Assembly: GCA_011037195.1 (NCBI GenBank) | Contig: JAAEAF010001974.1 | Coordinates: 120,733 to 184,732 of the forward strand | Length of the DNA: 64,000 nucleotides | Source: Triatoma infestans | Lineage: Eukaryota; Arthropoda; Insecta; Hemiptera; Reduviidae | Direction: 5' to 3' | Shown: positions 1 through 10,279 of the stretch, one piece after another | How positions within the stretch are numbered: position 1 is the stretch's first letter | Layout of the letters: each line of letters begins with the position of its first letter | The notes under the pieces: model-generated | What the model was told of the DNA's origin: nothing | The model's input: only the letters and a program-made list of their open reading frames with translations | The model's database searches: none | Made by a program: the position numbers and the translations under genes

Positions 1-186
1 TTGCTTGATATGTTATCTCACCGTTATGTTTTTTTAATACTTCATCTATTTCTGATCTCAATTTATTTTGAATATCTTCATTCACTGTCAATTCAAAGAG
101 GCAATATGATAGTACAGAGGATGATGTTTCAAAACCAGCCGTAAAGAAAACAAAGCACTGAGCGCTCATTAGATCTAAGTCCATTT
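1..186 (-). CDS. CYP6: CYP6-A exon 2 (3' part cut by window edge)
   Basis: Begins after a TTTCAG acceptor with AA ATG GAC, giving MDLDLMSAQCFVFFTAGFETSS. It is homologous to the exons at 28426-28647 and 47312-47533. The open frame continues to base 1. Confidence 0.85.
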
Positions 187-3100
187 CTGAAATTTATCAC
201 ATATAATATGATTAAATTTGTACTTTCAATAAATCATAATAATAAAATTTATGGAAAACCATGAATATGATTAATATTATCAGAGACATTTTCCGTGGTA
301 GCCTGCTTCGTTTTGTGGTCATCGACCGGTTTCGGGCGTTCGCCCATCTTCAGGATGCGTTTTTCAGACAGTGTGCCAACACAGACTCGTACAGAGACTT
401 AGCTTCACACTAACTCCTTCACACTAAGTCTCTACGAGTCTGTGTTGGCACACTGTCTGAAAAACGCATCCTGAAGATGGGCGAACGCCCGAAACCGGTC
501 GATGACCACAAAACGAAGCAGGCTACCACGGAAAATGTCTCTGATGCTTTCCAGCTCTGCGGAACCAACCACCACAACAAATGATTAATATTAACATATT
601 AAATTTATACCTAAATGCTTTCAGGAAACTAGTGGAAGGTTAAACGATTTATTTACAGATTATTTATTTATTTACATTGCATCAGTAAACAAACAAGTAC
701 AAACAATGGTTAGTGCCAGAATGGTTGAAGTCAGTACAACAATATATACATAAAATAATATGAGTTTTATAAAAAGGAACAACGAAAGATAATGAATGAA
801 AAATGCAAGGTTAGTTACGGTCGACTCAAAATACGGTGTTGCTTGCTTGAAACCTTTCTGAGGATGTTTAAATACGATGTTGAGAACGCTTTCATAATAC
901 TAAAAGTTCCATAATCCTCAACATTTTTGGGGTTTATTAATCTTATGTTTAATCTCAGTTTCTAAGAGGTGGCAAAAATACCAGATGACAATGAAAGGCT
1001 AAATATTTTAGTTATAGGAAGTTCTAGATATGATGCACATTCAATAAAAAATTTAGCTGGAAAAACCAACCGGTCCAGGACTTAAGGACTTGTTCAGAGC
1101 CAGAATTTCTAAAGACTCAGTTTCTGAATCAGTGATACTGATGAGAATATGATTAAACGAATACAAATCAGCTACCAGATAACCATTGACTAAATATGAT
1201 GCAAACTCCAACTCAAAAAAAATCAGCAAATTTTTGTGAAGTCGGAAACTTGGTGGGATAAGGAGATACTATCATAAGAAAGTACTGATGGAAGCAAAAC
1301 TTCTGTTTCAGGTATCTCTACCATCAGAAAAAGCAGCATTATCAACTATTTACATCACAGCCTATTACGGGTTGTTTTATTCTAAAATGAGCTATGGTAT
1401 ACTGCTGTGGGGAGCAACTTCTGATAGTAATCTAGTCTTTAAGCTACAAAAAAAAAGCAATAAGAACCATGTTTATACAAATAATAGAGATAGGTGTAAA
1501 GCATTGTTTAAAGAGCATTCTCTTCTAACTTTGCCATCTTTGTTTATTATAACTAATTTATTGGCTATAAAAGATAATACTAATAATGTGTTCAGAAATG
1601 ATTTCCATCAATATGGCATAAGAAGTAAAAACAACTTACACATTCCAGCTAAAAGACTGAAAAATCTGATTTGTCTCCAACTATAATGTCTCGGAAAATA
1701 TATAATAACTTGCCCCATGAAATTAAAGAAATTGAAGAAAAACAGTTCAGAAAAGTAGTAAGAAGATTTCTTTCTGTAGAGAAAACTTTCTACAGTATTT
1801 CTGAATATTTAGAACACAAGTGGAAGGTAACAGAATTTTGTAAAGACTAAGTATCCCCGGCTATATGTACATTACATTAATTATAAAGAACAAAGTTTAT
1901 TTAAAGTTAACTCAGTTTCTTTGTACATCACAGCTAGAATTTGTTGACGTGCTTATTGTATTTTTGTAATACGTTAAGGCTTAATAAAAAATAAATAAAT
2001 AAATAAATAGACTGAGACTTCTTTTATACATATATATTAAATAGTTTGCTCTTCTTATTTAAAAGTTTTATTATTTCCTTGGAAAATCAAATAGGGTTGA
2101 TGATCACCACCCTATTTTAATATGATCACCATGCAATTTACGGCATTAAATATATAAGCTAAACAACTTTCTATTTATAATAAATTCACATAATTTTAAA
2201 ATCAATTCTTATAATTTTATCAACCATTGTGGATTTTTTTCTTTCATTTTAATTGTTATAATTTAACGAATTATCAAGTAATGTAAATATATTTCATTTC
2301 AATTGTCATAATTGATCAAGAAATGTAAATATTTTTTATTTTAATTGTTAAAATTTAACCAATTTATCAACTAATTTGAATTCTTATAATTTTAATTCTT
2401 TTAAATTACGTAAATATTTTCAAAGTATAATTTTCTCTTCAGTATGACATACAGAAGAAGTCAACAAAACGTTAACATCGCTACCGTCCACATCTTTAGC
2501 TCTTACATCAATATTCGCTAGCATTCCACAACATCAACTAGCTCAAACAGCAATATTAGCTAGCTTTCAAGAACATTAGCTGGCACCAAAGTCAACAAGC
2601 GCTAATTTCATTATCACAAGCTAGCTACAACAAAACAAAGCTTGAACTTGTAGCAAATTCAAATAAGCTACAACATCCGCTGCAACAACACCACGGCCTA
2701 GAAACGTGAAAAATTTCTTCAAGAGAGGGAATGCTGTAATGGATCGAATCATAACTGAATCACTAGCCACCGGCGTCCGTCAAGTTGTACTGGCCACCAT
2801 CGAATTTTTAAAAGATTTTTTGCACATCGTTAGTGCCACGTTTGTGCTGGCGATTCACCAAATTTCATCGTTTGTGCCTTAAAATTGACAAAGATATTGA
2901 CGAAAAACTGTTCGTCGTACTTGAAAACCAAAGGCCATGTCTGCGGCTAATATTTGAAAGTGCCTGCTCCTGTTGCGAAACTCTCACAAGGGTATCCCTT
3001 ACTGTAATTTTGGTAGTGATAAGCGAAAAATTTTCTTTAAACATTCTTTTGTTCACTAAACGTAAATTGGCTCCAATTTATACAAGCGATTTAATAAAAA

Positions 3101-4777
3101 CCACACCTTTCAGAGAAACATTATACACCACTTCAAAACCACATCGAATCAGTTCTTAAATCAATGGACTTACGAGAGCCTCTGTGAACAAAATCAAAGA
3201 AAGTAACGATTCGCCGGCACAAACGCAGAACAAAAAATTTCTGAAACTCCATTAGAAACAAGAAGCACTTAAGATTAGCGAAGAAAAAAGTGCGAAAATT
3301 TGATCAGAAATCGGTGGCCAGTACATTTTAGTTGGTGGCCGTGAAAAGGGCCGTTGGTGGTTAGTGGAGCAGGCACTTTCAAATATTAGCCGCAGACATG
3401 GCCTTTGGTTTTCAAGTACGACGAACAGTTTTTCGTCAATATCTTTGTCAATTTTACGGTACAAACGATGAAATTTGGTGAATCGCCGGCACAAATGCAG
3501 CACTAACGATCAGTAAAAAGAAAAATTGAAAAAAGTGAAAATAAAGTTTGTGGCCAGTCTAACTTGACGTCAAGTTGGACTGGCCACTTTGTTTGTTTAA
3601 TAACTTTTTCAATTTTACGGCACAAACGTTGAAATTTGGTGAATCGCCGGCACAAACGCAGCACTAACGATTGGTAAAAAAAGAATTTGAAAAAGTCAAA
3701 TAGAAATTGGTGCCCAGTCTAACTTGACGTCAAGTTTTGGGCTGGCCACATTCTTTCTTTAATAACTCTGTTAATTGTACGGCACAAACGCTGAAATTTT
3801 GCAGATCGCCGGCACTAACGATGTGCAAAAATCTCACGCTATTTTTCGACCACATTAATAGCTAATTATAACAATTTAAATTTGTACTCACTCAAATCAC
3901 TTTCCTTAAAATCTGAAGCTTCATTTCCTTTTCCATTTCTGTGGTCCTTATTTTTTAAATCAATCAATAAATCCAAGAAATCATTTCTGATTATACTATT
4001 CTTTTCTCTATAATTTACTGTTTCTTTAATTATTGATAGCATAATTTTTTCAACGGCTTTTGGAAAAGTACGAGCTCTTAGAAATTGAGATAAAAATGGA
4101 ATTATCGATATTAAAACTGTTGTTAGAACCAAATTAGTTCTTACATAAGGTATAAACACATCTTTTCCAATAGTTCTCAGTTTATTATCTGGTTTATCAA
4201 TGGAATTCACTTCTAATCCAAAAGCACAAGAACATATAATATCTGTTGTAAATCTTGCCATCCAATCTTTCACTTCTATTTCTCCTTCATTGTCGGCTAT
4301 CTGTTCGAATTGTTGGTCAAGTTTTGCAGAACATTCTTTAAACAGATAAAACATTGCTCTTAATTTTCCAGAAGTAAAAGTTGGTGTTAATTTCATTCGT
4401 AAAGCTCTCCATAAATCTCCTTCAACATTAAATAAATGTTTAGTGAGTATACCACGCAAAGGAAAATCATTTCTAGATTTAAAATAGGCAAAGTCCTTTA
4501 CTAATATTTTCTTAATAACTTCTGGATCTCTTGCTATTAATTCAGGTCTTCTTCCAACATAAAAACCGCCTATTGGATGCGGATCAAGTTCTTTATAGAG
4601 ATGTTGATGTACTGTACCAAAATAATCACTGAAAAAAATATTATTTGGATAAGTACCAAAAGGAAATGTTCCTTTGACATATGGAAAACCTTTTTCCTGC
4701 CAATAACTATATGCAGTCGTCCATTGTTTATGGATTAACCAAAGAACTGCAAATAATAACAGCACTTCCAACCACAT
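1..4777 (-). CDS. CYP6: CYP6-A: cytochrome P450, CYP6 family (partial, exons 1-2)
   Basis: Microsomal P450 monooxygenase of the insect CYP6 family; family members oxidise xenobiotics, plant toxins or hormones at the endoplasmic reticulum with electrons from P450 reductase. Exons seen: 3892-4777 (exon 1, 295 codons plus 1 nt) and 1-186 (exon 2, cut by the window edge). Exon 1 opens MWLEVLLLFAVLWLI, a membrane anchor, and contains the C-helix motif WRALR (WxxxR) and FTTDIICSCAFGLEVNS, typical of CYP6. Exon 2 carries the oxygen-binding I-helix motif AGFETSS. The exon 1 donor is GTGAGT and the exon 2 acceptor is TTTCAG. No stop or frameshift is visible. Exons 3 and 4 lie left of the window. Exon 1 is four codons shorter than in copies B and C, in a charged stretch near its end. 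Family assignment is secure; subfamily and substrate are unknown. Confidence 0.88.
320..357 (-). ncRNA. Minimal hammerhead ribozyme motif, P1 left arm
   Basis: Mirror copy of the motif in the right arm, read on the minus strand, which is the sense strand of CYP6-A. Core CTGAAGA, GAAA, ACCGGT and the GATG/CATC stem are all intact. It would therefore be present in the unspliced CYP6-A transcript. Confidence 0.62.
466..506 (+). ncRNA. Minimal hammerhead ribozyme motif, P1 right arm
   Basis: Read 5' to 3': CATC (467-470), core CTGAAGA (471-477), one extra T, stem II GGGC-GAAC-GCCC (479-490), GAAA (491-494), palindromic stem III ACCGGT (494-499), cleavage C at 500, then GATG (501-504), which pairs with CATC as stem I. 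Stem III is too short to close as a hairpin but is self-complementary, matching the dimeric minimal hammerheads reported from Penelope-like elements. The extra T before stem II departs from the textbook core. Activity is not shown by sequence. Confidence 0.66.
600..930 (-). repeat. Old LINE 3'-end remnant in CYP6-A intron 1
   Basis: Reads like the remnants at 28800-29175 and 47690-48730: an ATTTATTTA tail, then CAATGGTTAGTGCC and a CAGTACAACAATA tract. Because it sits at the same place in intron 1 of A, B and C, the insertion predates the gene duplications. Confidence 0.55.
1000..2010 (+). pseudogene. Truncated LINE 3' end (Jockey-like), broken
   Basis: An open frame at 1288-1686 gives YGILLWGATSDSN, then a conserved-looking CKALFKEHSLLTLPSLFI segment and YGIRSKNNLHIPAKRLK, the post-RT C-terminal region of Jockey-superfamily LINEs. 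After a stop at 1684 a second frame (1686-1850) continues with the usual LINE ending (KIYNNLPHEIKEIEE). The element ends in an AAATA/AATA run at 1985-2010. 5' truncation and the stop make it dead. It lies in antisense in intron 1 of CYP6-A. Confidence 0.68.
2011..2737. other. AT-rich intron stretch, no gene
   Basis: From 2011 to 2440 it is simple AT-rich intron sequence with near-repeats of TTTTAATTGTTATAATTTAAC. From 2470 to 2690 TAGCT/GCTAG words recur (about ten) in a CA-rich background. I see no coding potential. Confidence 0.5.
2815..3835. mobile_element. Inverted-repeat DNA element with internal ~160-bp subrepeats
   Basis: The left end (TTTTTTGCACATCGTTAGTGCC...) matches the reverse complement of the right end over about 55 bp. 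Within it, a 110-140 bp block at about 2836-2975 recurs inverted at 3361-3512, and a unit with TTGGTGAATCGCCGGCACAAACGC repeats in the right half about every 160 bp. No transposase. Likely a non-autonomous element or foldback of unknown superfamily; no clean target duplication identified. It lies in intron 1 of CYP6-A, close to exon 1. Confidence 0.55.
3550..3749. repeat. Two 38-bp palindromes with a CRE-like TGACGTCA core
   Basis: GTGGCCAGTCTAACTTGACG followed by its reverse complement forms a near-perfect palindrome at 3550-3587, repeated less perfectly at 3711-3749. The centre TGACGTCA (3565-3572 and 3725-3732) equals the consensus CREB/ATF site. Whether it acts as one is unknown. Confidence 0.6.
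3892..4777 (-). CDS. CYP6: CYP6-A exon 1
   Basis: Contains the start codon (4775-4777), the membrane anchor and the N-terminal half of the P450 fold. It ends after GAT TTG A at a GTGAGT donor; an ORF reading on to 3866 runs into the intron. Confidence 0.88.
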
Positions 4778-4850
4778 GATTTATCTGAAAAACAAAGAAT
4801 TAAATGAAATGTTTTAGAACTTATATGCAAGATGTGCAAATGGTTAATAT
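4778..4850 (-). promoter_or_regulatory. CYP6-A core promoter and 5' leader
   Basis: A block of about 70 bp next to the ATG is almost identical in A, B and C. On the sense strand it reads ATATAAG (TATA-like, 4820-4826), GTTCTAAAACATTTCATT, a pyrimidine-rich run TTCTTTGTTTTTCAG, then ATAAATC-ATG. The TATA-to-ATG distance is 43 nt in all three. The pyrimidine run with CAG also looks like a splice acceptor, so a 5' UTR intron is an alternative. Confidence 0.55.
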
Positions 4851-5130
4851 TTCTCCCCCTAGTAATTTTACTTTAAGGTCTGGGAATTTTTTTTTACTGA
4901 TTGTTTATTTTTATGTGATTTTACTTTTATTGCTGGGAATTTATTTGTTTACAAAATAAGTTGGACGTATCGTCCTTTTGATTGAAGGTTTTTCAGGTTA
5001 TCACTGGGAACTGGGAAGGTCAAACTAATTTCGATAGCTAAATGCATAATGAACTATTTTTTAAGTTTAGAATATCAATTTATCCATAAATTACGGTAAA
5101 TAAATATCATTTAATATGATAGGTATTATC
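4851..5130 (-). promoter_or_regulatory. Distal upstream region conserved between CYP6-A and CYP6-C
   Basis: Blocks such as TTGTTTACAAAATAAGTTG and CTGGGAAGGTCAAACTAATT recur in the same order upstream of C (56515-56700), but not upstream of B. Shared ancestry explains it; shared control is possible. Confidence 0.5.
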
Positions 5131-6966
5131 TAAAAGTAAAAAGGGACTACTAGATCCAATGTTAAGAACGAATTACGTTAGGTGGTAATGCATTCCTCCC
5201 GCTTTGGGCATATTCTCACATGGATATAAAATTGAAGATAAATATTTAATAAAAATTATGTTTAATGTAAATATGTCAATTACTACAGCAACGATTCTTC
5301 TTTAAACTTGAAATGTTAACTTCACAGATAAAAACGTGTCTCTCTTGTTTCACACATTATCCCGGTAAAGCTGATTTTAGGAAGTTATAGAGTACCTGTC
5401 AGAGGGCGCTGCCAAAAAACTATTTTTTAAGTTTAGTCGCGCAATCTTCTTCTAAGAGGTATATCAATTATTAGTTTCCTGGGATGCTATGTTTTTGAGA
5501 TATATCACACAATCATATTTACAAACAAAGACCTTTCACTTAAAAATTCTTTTTCTTATTCCGAGAATCCCAAAAGATGTATTTGCTACAACTCGTATAG
5601 TTCGTAAGGAATAAATAAATAATTAATAGCAAATAAAAGCAAGCTATACCCTAGAATTCCTATGGAATAAAATCTTGCACCAAGCCAGAAACTGGTAAAA
5701 AGGGCAACTATTAAGCAGCCAAAGTCATGCAAAAATTTTTATTTACAATGAACCAAAATTAACAATTTCCAATATTTACAAACAATAAAATAATGAACAA
5801 GCGAAATAATATTATAAAAATATAAAACAAACTTTATAATATGTGCTTAAGAAAATGAATACTAAAAAATACAAATTAGAACAAAATACTATAGCCAGGA
5901 TAATGATAATAAAAGCTTGCAAACAGCTAAATTTACAAAAAAGATAACGAAAAAATAAAATAGAGGCCTTGCTCTAATTAAGGGGAGAAGGCTTTTATAT
6001 GACCTTCAAAGGTAGCTTTGATACGATTGTTAATCCGATCGTTCAATGAAATAGACCCAGAACAACTCTTAAATAAACAGTGTTTATTTAAATGCGTAAG
6101 TTAATACAGTTACAAACAAATAAGCTTACGTTCTAAACCACAAGTCCAATAATGATGAATAAAATGACATAAGAAAATAAAAAGAACATTGGCTGGAAAA
6201 CACAGTAAACAAAAAGCAGAAAGCAATCTCAAGCCGGGCTGTGGGTCAATCGTGTTGCCACTGGGTCCCCTTCCAGCCTCAACTGATCTCGGACATCTCA
6301 TCTGCCAAACGCTCCGAGTGCTCCGCAGCTCTCCATTCGGAGCATTTCTTTCTTGTATGTATTGTGCCTCGGGCAAAATTTGTTCTCCTTCAGAGGACTC
6401 GCCTTATCCAAGGAACTCTATACTAGAATCGCTCCATAAATGAGATACTATGTTTACATCTCCCAATAATTCTAAAACCGATCTATGTAATCTTGCAGCT
6501 ATAGTGGCTGCTAACAATTTCGTCCGAGGTATTGAAAGTCACTTGAGGGAAGGGCAACTCGCTTGCAATAGATTAATGACTACCTTTTCTAAGCTGGAAG
6601 AAAAACTGCTGACTAACATTTGGGAAAGTAAAGTAATGCCTAATTTTTTCAGGTGGGCTTAATTAACAATGCATCCATTTTTAGAAGCATTTCGTTTGTT
6701 ATATATCCAGATTCTTTAGTAATTAGGCGTCACTTATTTAAAGTGTTTTCCATGGGATTTTTTCGTTCCTTAATTTAAACTATTTCCACATTTTTAATTC
6801 TACTTTTTTTTATGTCATTTCATTATCTCTCCTTCATTTTCCACAATGAATTAGAATTATTTTTATCCGTTTTATTATTATTTGTAACTATAGGCTGCTG
6901 AAGAAATATTAAAATTTGTGTGGGGTCTTTGGCCCAGTGCCCCCAAAATTATATATGTAGCATTAT
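5131..6966. other. Intergenic, mostly unassigned
   Basis: From 5131 to 6100 there is AT-rich sequence with no coding signal. From 6110 to 6662 GC content rises and short overlapping frames occur on both strands (6110-6376 minus, 6189-6443 plus, 6450-6662 plus). None resembles a protein family I know; the 70-aa frame at 6450-6662 is the most protein-like but has no recognisable domain. AATAAA-like signals near 6070 could mark an LTR remnant. Confidence 0.35.
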
Positions 6967-7206
6967 ATTTTTTTTTTTTTTAATTTAAGCGTGTCAGCAT
7001 CTATGACCATTGGCGCCCGGAGCCTTCTCAGTGCACTACCGGCTTCCGGACAGTGTTCTCTTGTTACAGACAACGCTGTTCATCACCGGACAGTAAACTA
7101 TAGAGGCTCCTAGGAAGAAAAAAAATCTATGAGTCGCACAACTGGACTCGAACCCGGGTCTTCCGCTTGGGAATCCATTGCGCTAACCACTTAGCTATTC
7201 CCTTCC
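6967..7206 (-). repeat. tRNA-derived SINE, copy S1 (best preserved head)
   Basis: Minus-strand element: a tRNA-like head with A box TAGCTAAGTGG and perfect B box GGTTCGAGTCC, then a body, then an A-rich 3' end (T13 on the plus strand). The body holds GGACAGTG at 7048-7055 and 7088-7095 with a degenerate complement between, plus GGAGCCT paired with AGGCTCC outside. Not a tRNA gene: the acceptor and anticodon stems do not pair and related copies recur across the window. Confidence 0.75.
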
Positions 7207-8590
7207 ATATCATATGTTAGTTTTTGGAATAAGATCATTTCTTGACATATTTTTTTTATAAAAATTTAACATTATTATTATTAGTAATGCAAAAACGTTT
7301 TATAATTACTTTATATTTGAATAACTATTGATTAAAATACTGTGAAAGTATTTATGTTAACAATTGGCCTTTTGTTTAATTAATTATTTCTTAAATAATT
7401 GTACACATAGTAAATATACCCGAAATTTACATATATTTTAAACAGCAAAACTGTGGATGCAATGCATACAAATTGATCTATTTTTGAAAGCTCTAAATCT
7501 GAACTACTCTGTCTTGCAGACATTTGAGAACTATGCCAGTTCTATTGTATTTCTGAAATTAAAAATAAATGATTATTATCTGACAATATTATGTTTGTCA
7601 TGATTTTATTTAATGGATTTATTTATTTTTTTCTTGAATCTATTTGTGGCGATATGTGCAGCTTTTCTAATTATTACATGTTCGGAAGCGTAGCTTTTAA
7701 GAGGAGAAGCGTTCTGTTGGCGAGAAGATTTCCTTTCCGCCCCAACTTATTATTCTTATAAAAAGGGACAATAAATTATTTCATTATTCAACCACATATG
7801 TACCCCACACAGTGCTATTTCTCTTTGCAAATTTTCTCTAAATCTAGAGCACATTTAGTAAGTGTTTATTGTTATTTTAATGTGTTAGTGCTAATTTCTG
7901 TGCTTGATGTAAGATGCCAAGTCACAGCTAGCAGCTGGTTTGCTGGTATGTGATAGGTAAGTGAAAAGTGCGATGGGCATTATGGAAAGTAAAGAAGAAG
8001 TGGGAAAAAAATACTAGGAGAATTTGTGTGGACTAACAATCTCAAACCTTGGATCGATTAAGAAGTATATTTTGATGTATTATTCAGATCGAAACTGATG
8101 TTTACTTTGCGGCGTGGGAGAGTTTCTCTTTTTGTACGAACAAACAAGCTTTCATGAACCTATTACAATTTTAAAATCCTTATTTTATTTTCTCTTGCAG
8201 CAGTTTCCATTCTCATCAATCTTTATTTCTGACATTGCACTTTTGAGAATAAAGAAATCATTCAAGAGCGAATTCAGGTTTAACAAGTTACATACTAGGC
8301 TTTCTTCATATCTAAGCCTTTTTCTGTATTGAACGGCTCCGAGAATTAATCTTGGAACTTTTCTAAAAATACAAATAAATCATGGTTTGTCGGGTCGGTG
8401 AAGTGTTACACTTCACCTTTCTTAGCCATGTTTGGAGAAATTATTGTAGAACCTAAATAATTTAGATCATTGGAGTTAACATATACTTACTTACACTACT
8501 CTTTCTAGACATCACTTATGCTGTCTTTTCTTCGCTATCAATAAAAGGCAATTTCATGATTTCTTGTTAAAGAAAATTGGACTGTACATT
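7207..8590. other. Intergenic; possible solo LTR near 7680-7870
   Basis: Mostly AT-rich with no coding signal. At 7680-7870 a less AT-rich stretch has TATAAAAAGGGACAATAAAT, a TATA-like box followed closely by AATAAA, the usual make-up of a retroviral-type LTR. No partner LTR found; low confidence. Confidence 0.3.
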
Positions 8591-8601
8591 AATTCTCTAA
8601 T

Positions 8602-9934
8602 TGTTGTGGCTGGATCCGCAGAGCCTGGGAAGCATCAGGGAGATTTTCGGTGATAGCCTGCTTCATTTTGTGATCATCGACCGATTTCGGGCGTTCGCCC
8701 ATTGTTAAGATATCTTGATAAACATATGATAACACAGACTTCACAATGCAAATCATTAAAAAAAGAAACATCAATAAGAGGAGATACCAACTTAAATTAT
8801 ATTTTGAAGTTAATTTAGACATTGTTAAATAATTATTTATACCATCTTATTTTAAATGTTATTCTTGAGTAAACAACTAATATTTAATGTGAAAGATTAC
8901 TGCGTTAGTTGTAGACTATTATGGAATAATTAATAAAATAAAAAAAAGTGAGTGATCGTAAAGCGGCCTCTACACGGTCAATAATATTGTCAATATCAGT
9001 ATTGACAATATAACCATCAATACTCGTGCTAACCAATCACAAACTTCGTTACTTCAATAATATTGATCGTGTAAAGTAATCAAGTATTGTGATTGGTTAG
9101 CACGAGTATTGATGGTTATATTGTATATCAGTATTAACAATATTATTGACCGTGTAGAGGCCGCTTAAGATAGTATAAGTAAATATATTATAAAACAATT
9201 AAATTATATTAACATGCTATCTGACATTCACGTAAATTATCAGTTAATCACACAGATATGCTCTTCGACATCGACAGCCATGTGAGACACTCGCATATCC
9301 ACTTTTTTTCATTTCTTTTTTTAAATGCATGTTGACTGCTGTTTGGATTAATTGCGTTGGGTATTATTTTCTGCGTTTTTATTTATTATGATTGTGGAAA
9401 GATAGAGATTCACTAGTGAATTTTGTTTGTTCGCTAACTGAGCTTTATTTTGATGTTTTTTTGGATGGAATTCCAATCAAACGATTGAGAATGTTTCTAT
9501 ATTTCGAGTTGTCAAGTATGTCCGGTCGTCGTCATTTTGAGTGTATCATCATTAATGTCATAGTGACGACGTCATCGGGTTGTGTTTATTCATTTTTGTT
9601 TGATTTTTACCTATGTTCTAGATTGTTCGTAATTCTTGTTCATAGTTTATAGATATGAGGGGTGTAGTTTTAAATCTATTGGGCAGATGTCTCAACGCAG
9701 CTAGTTTGTGTTGGGTAGGATGAATGAATGGAATTGTAATATTTCTGCATAAGTGGTGCTGGGTCCTCTGTGTATGCTGTATTCAAATTTGTCTGGTTTC
9801 TTGTGAGTTTTCAATTAAGGAAGATGAGAGTTATTTTATGTTTAGGTTGTTAAGGTAATTCAGCAGGTTGTATCGAATTCCTCTTTCAGTTTTAGTACAT
9901 AATGAAACAGGCTATCACGGAAAATATCAGACAG
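8602..9934. mobile_element. Penelope-like element remnant (P2) with nested MITE
   Basis: The 10-bp direct repeat ATTCTCTAAT flanks it (8592-8601, 9935-9944). The left end is a minus-oriented terminal repeat with the same tail as P1 and P3 (CTGCGGATCCAGCCACAACAA on the minus strand); the right end (9903-9930) is a short inverted piece of the same repeat. The hammerhead region (8674-8712, minus) is decayed: the core reads CTTAACA. The interior has no reverse transcriptase. The frame at 8589-8822 is terminal-repeat sequence, not a gene. Confidence 0.66.
8962..9165. mobile_element. MITE with TAA target duplication (PIF/Harbinger-like)
   Basis: 204 bp bounded by AGCGGCCTCTACACGGTCAA and its reverse complement, with long inverted arms (AACCATCAATACTCGTGCTA and its complement inside) and TAA on both sides (8959-8961, 9166-9168). 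A 3-bp TAA/TTA duplication is characteristic of PIF/Harbinger. No transposase. It is nested in P2, so it arrived later. Confidence 0.78.
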
Positions 9935-10279
9935 ATTCTCTAATGAACTCTTTTTCTACAAATTAAAAAATTTGATAATTGATATATAAATATTTATCAA
10001 TTTAATAAACTTGAATCAGATACTTAATGAATAATCAATAATTTGGAAAACTAAAGAATGTCAGTGTTTTAGTTATGTAGTAACTTCAATCTACCGCTGC
10101 TGAAAAATCCAGTCTGTTGGTGGTACTTCGGTTAACCGATTTTTAACAAACCTTATTGTCCGGTTGCCTGGTAGACATAAACGAATATCAAGATTGAATT
10201 CTCTGCGATCCTCCATTTTGAACTTATGATAACCACAAATACACAGAGAGCGAGAGAGTGACAGACAGACAAATCTCTT

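Larger units (their letters stand above)
280..580. mobile_element. Penelope-like inverted terminal-repeat pair (P1)
   Basis: Two nearly perfect inverted arms (282-402 and 424-543) are separated by a 21-bp loop. The right side alone has an extra tail of about 37 bp (544-580). The 13-bp sequence ATGATTAATATTA flanks the insert at 267-279 and 581-593, and the matching intron positions in copies B and C have no insert. Paired inverted LTRs, a one-sided extension of 30-40 bp and long irregular target duplications are known traits of Penelope-like retroelements. No reverse transcriptase remains. It lies in intron 1 of CYP6-A. Confidence 0.72.

Noticed and set aside
3866..3891. Continuation of the CYP6-A exon 1 frame to 3866
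   Set aside because: A GTGAGT donor at 3891, conserved in B and C, ends the exon; the extra codons differ between copies.
7130..7206. tRNA gene on the minus strand (good A and B boxes)
   Set aside because: No cloverleaf can be drawn, a SINE body follows, and nine related copies exist in the window.
8589..8822. Frame of 77 codons with a hydrophobic segment on the minus strand, looking like a small membrane protein
   Set aside because: It is the terminal repeat of the Penelope-like copy P2; the same sequence recurs at 0.3, 30, 44.6 and 63.6 kb in the repeat context.
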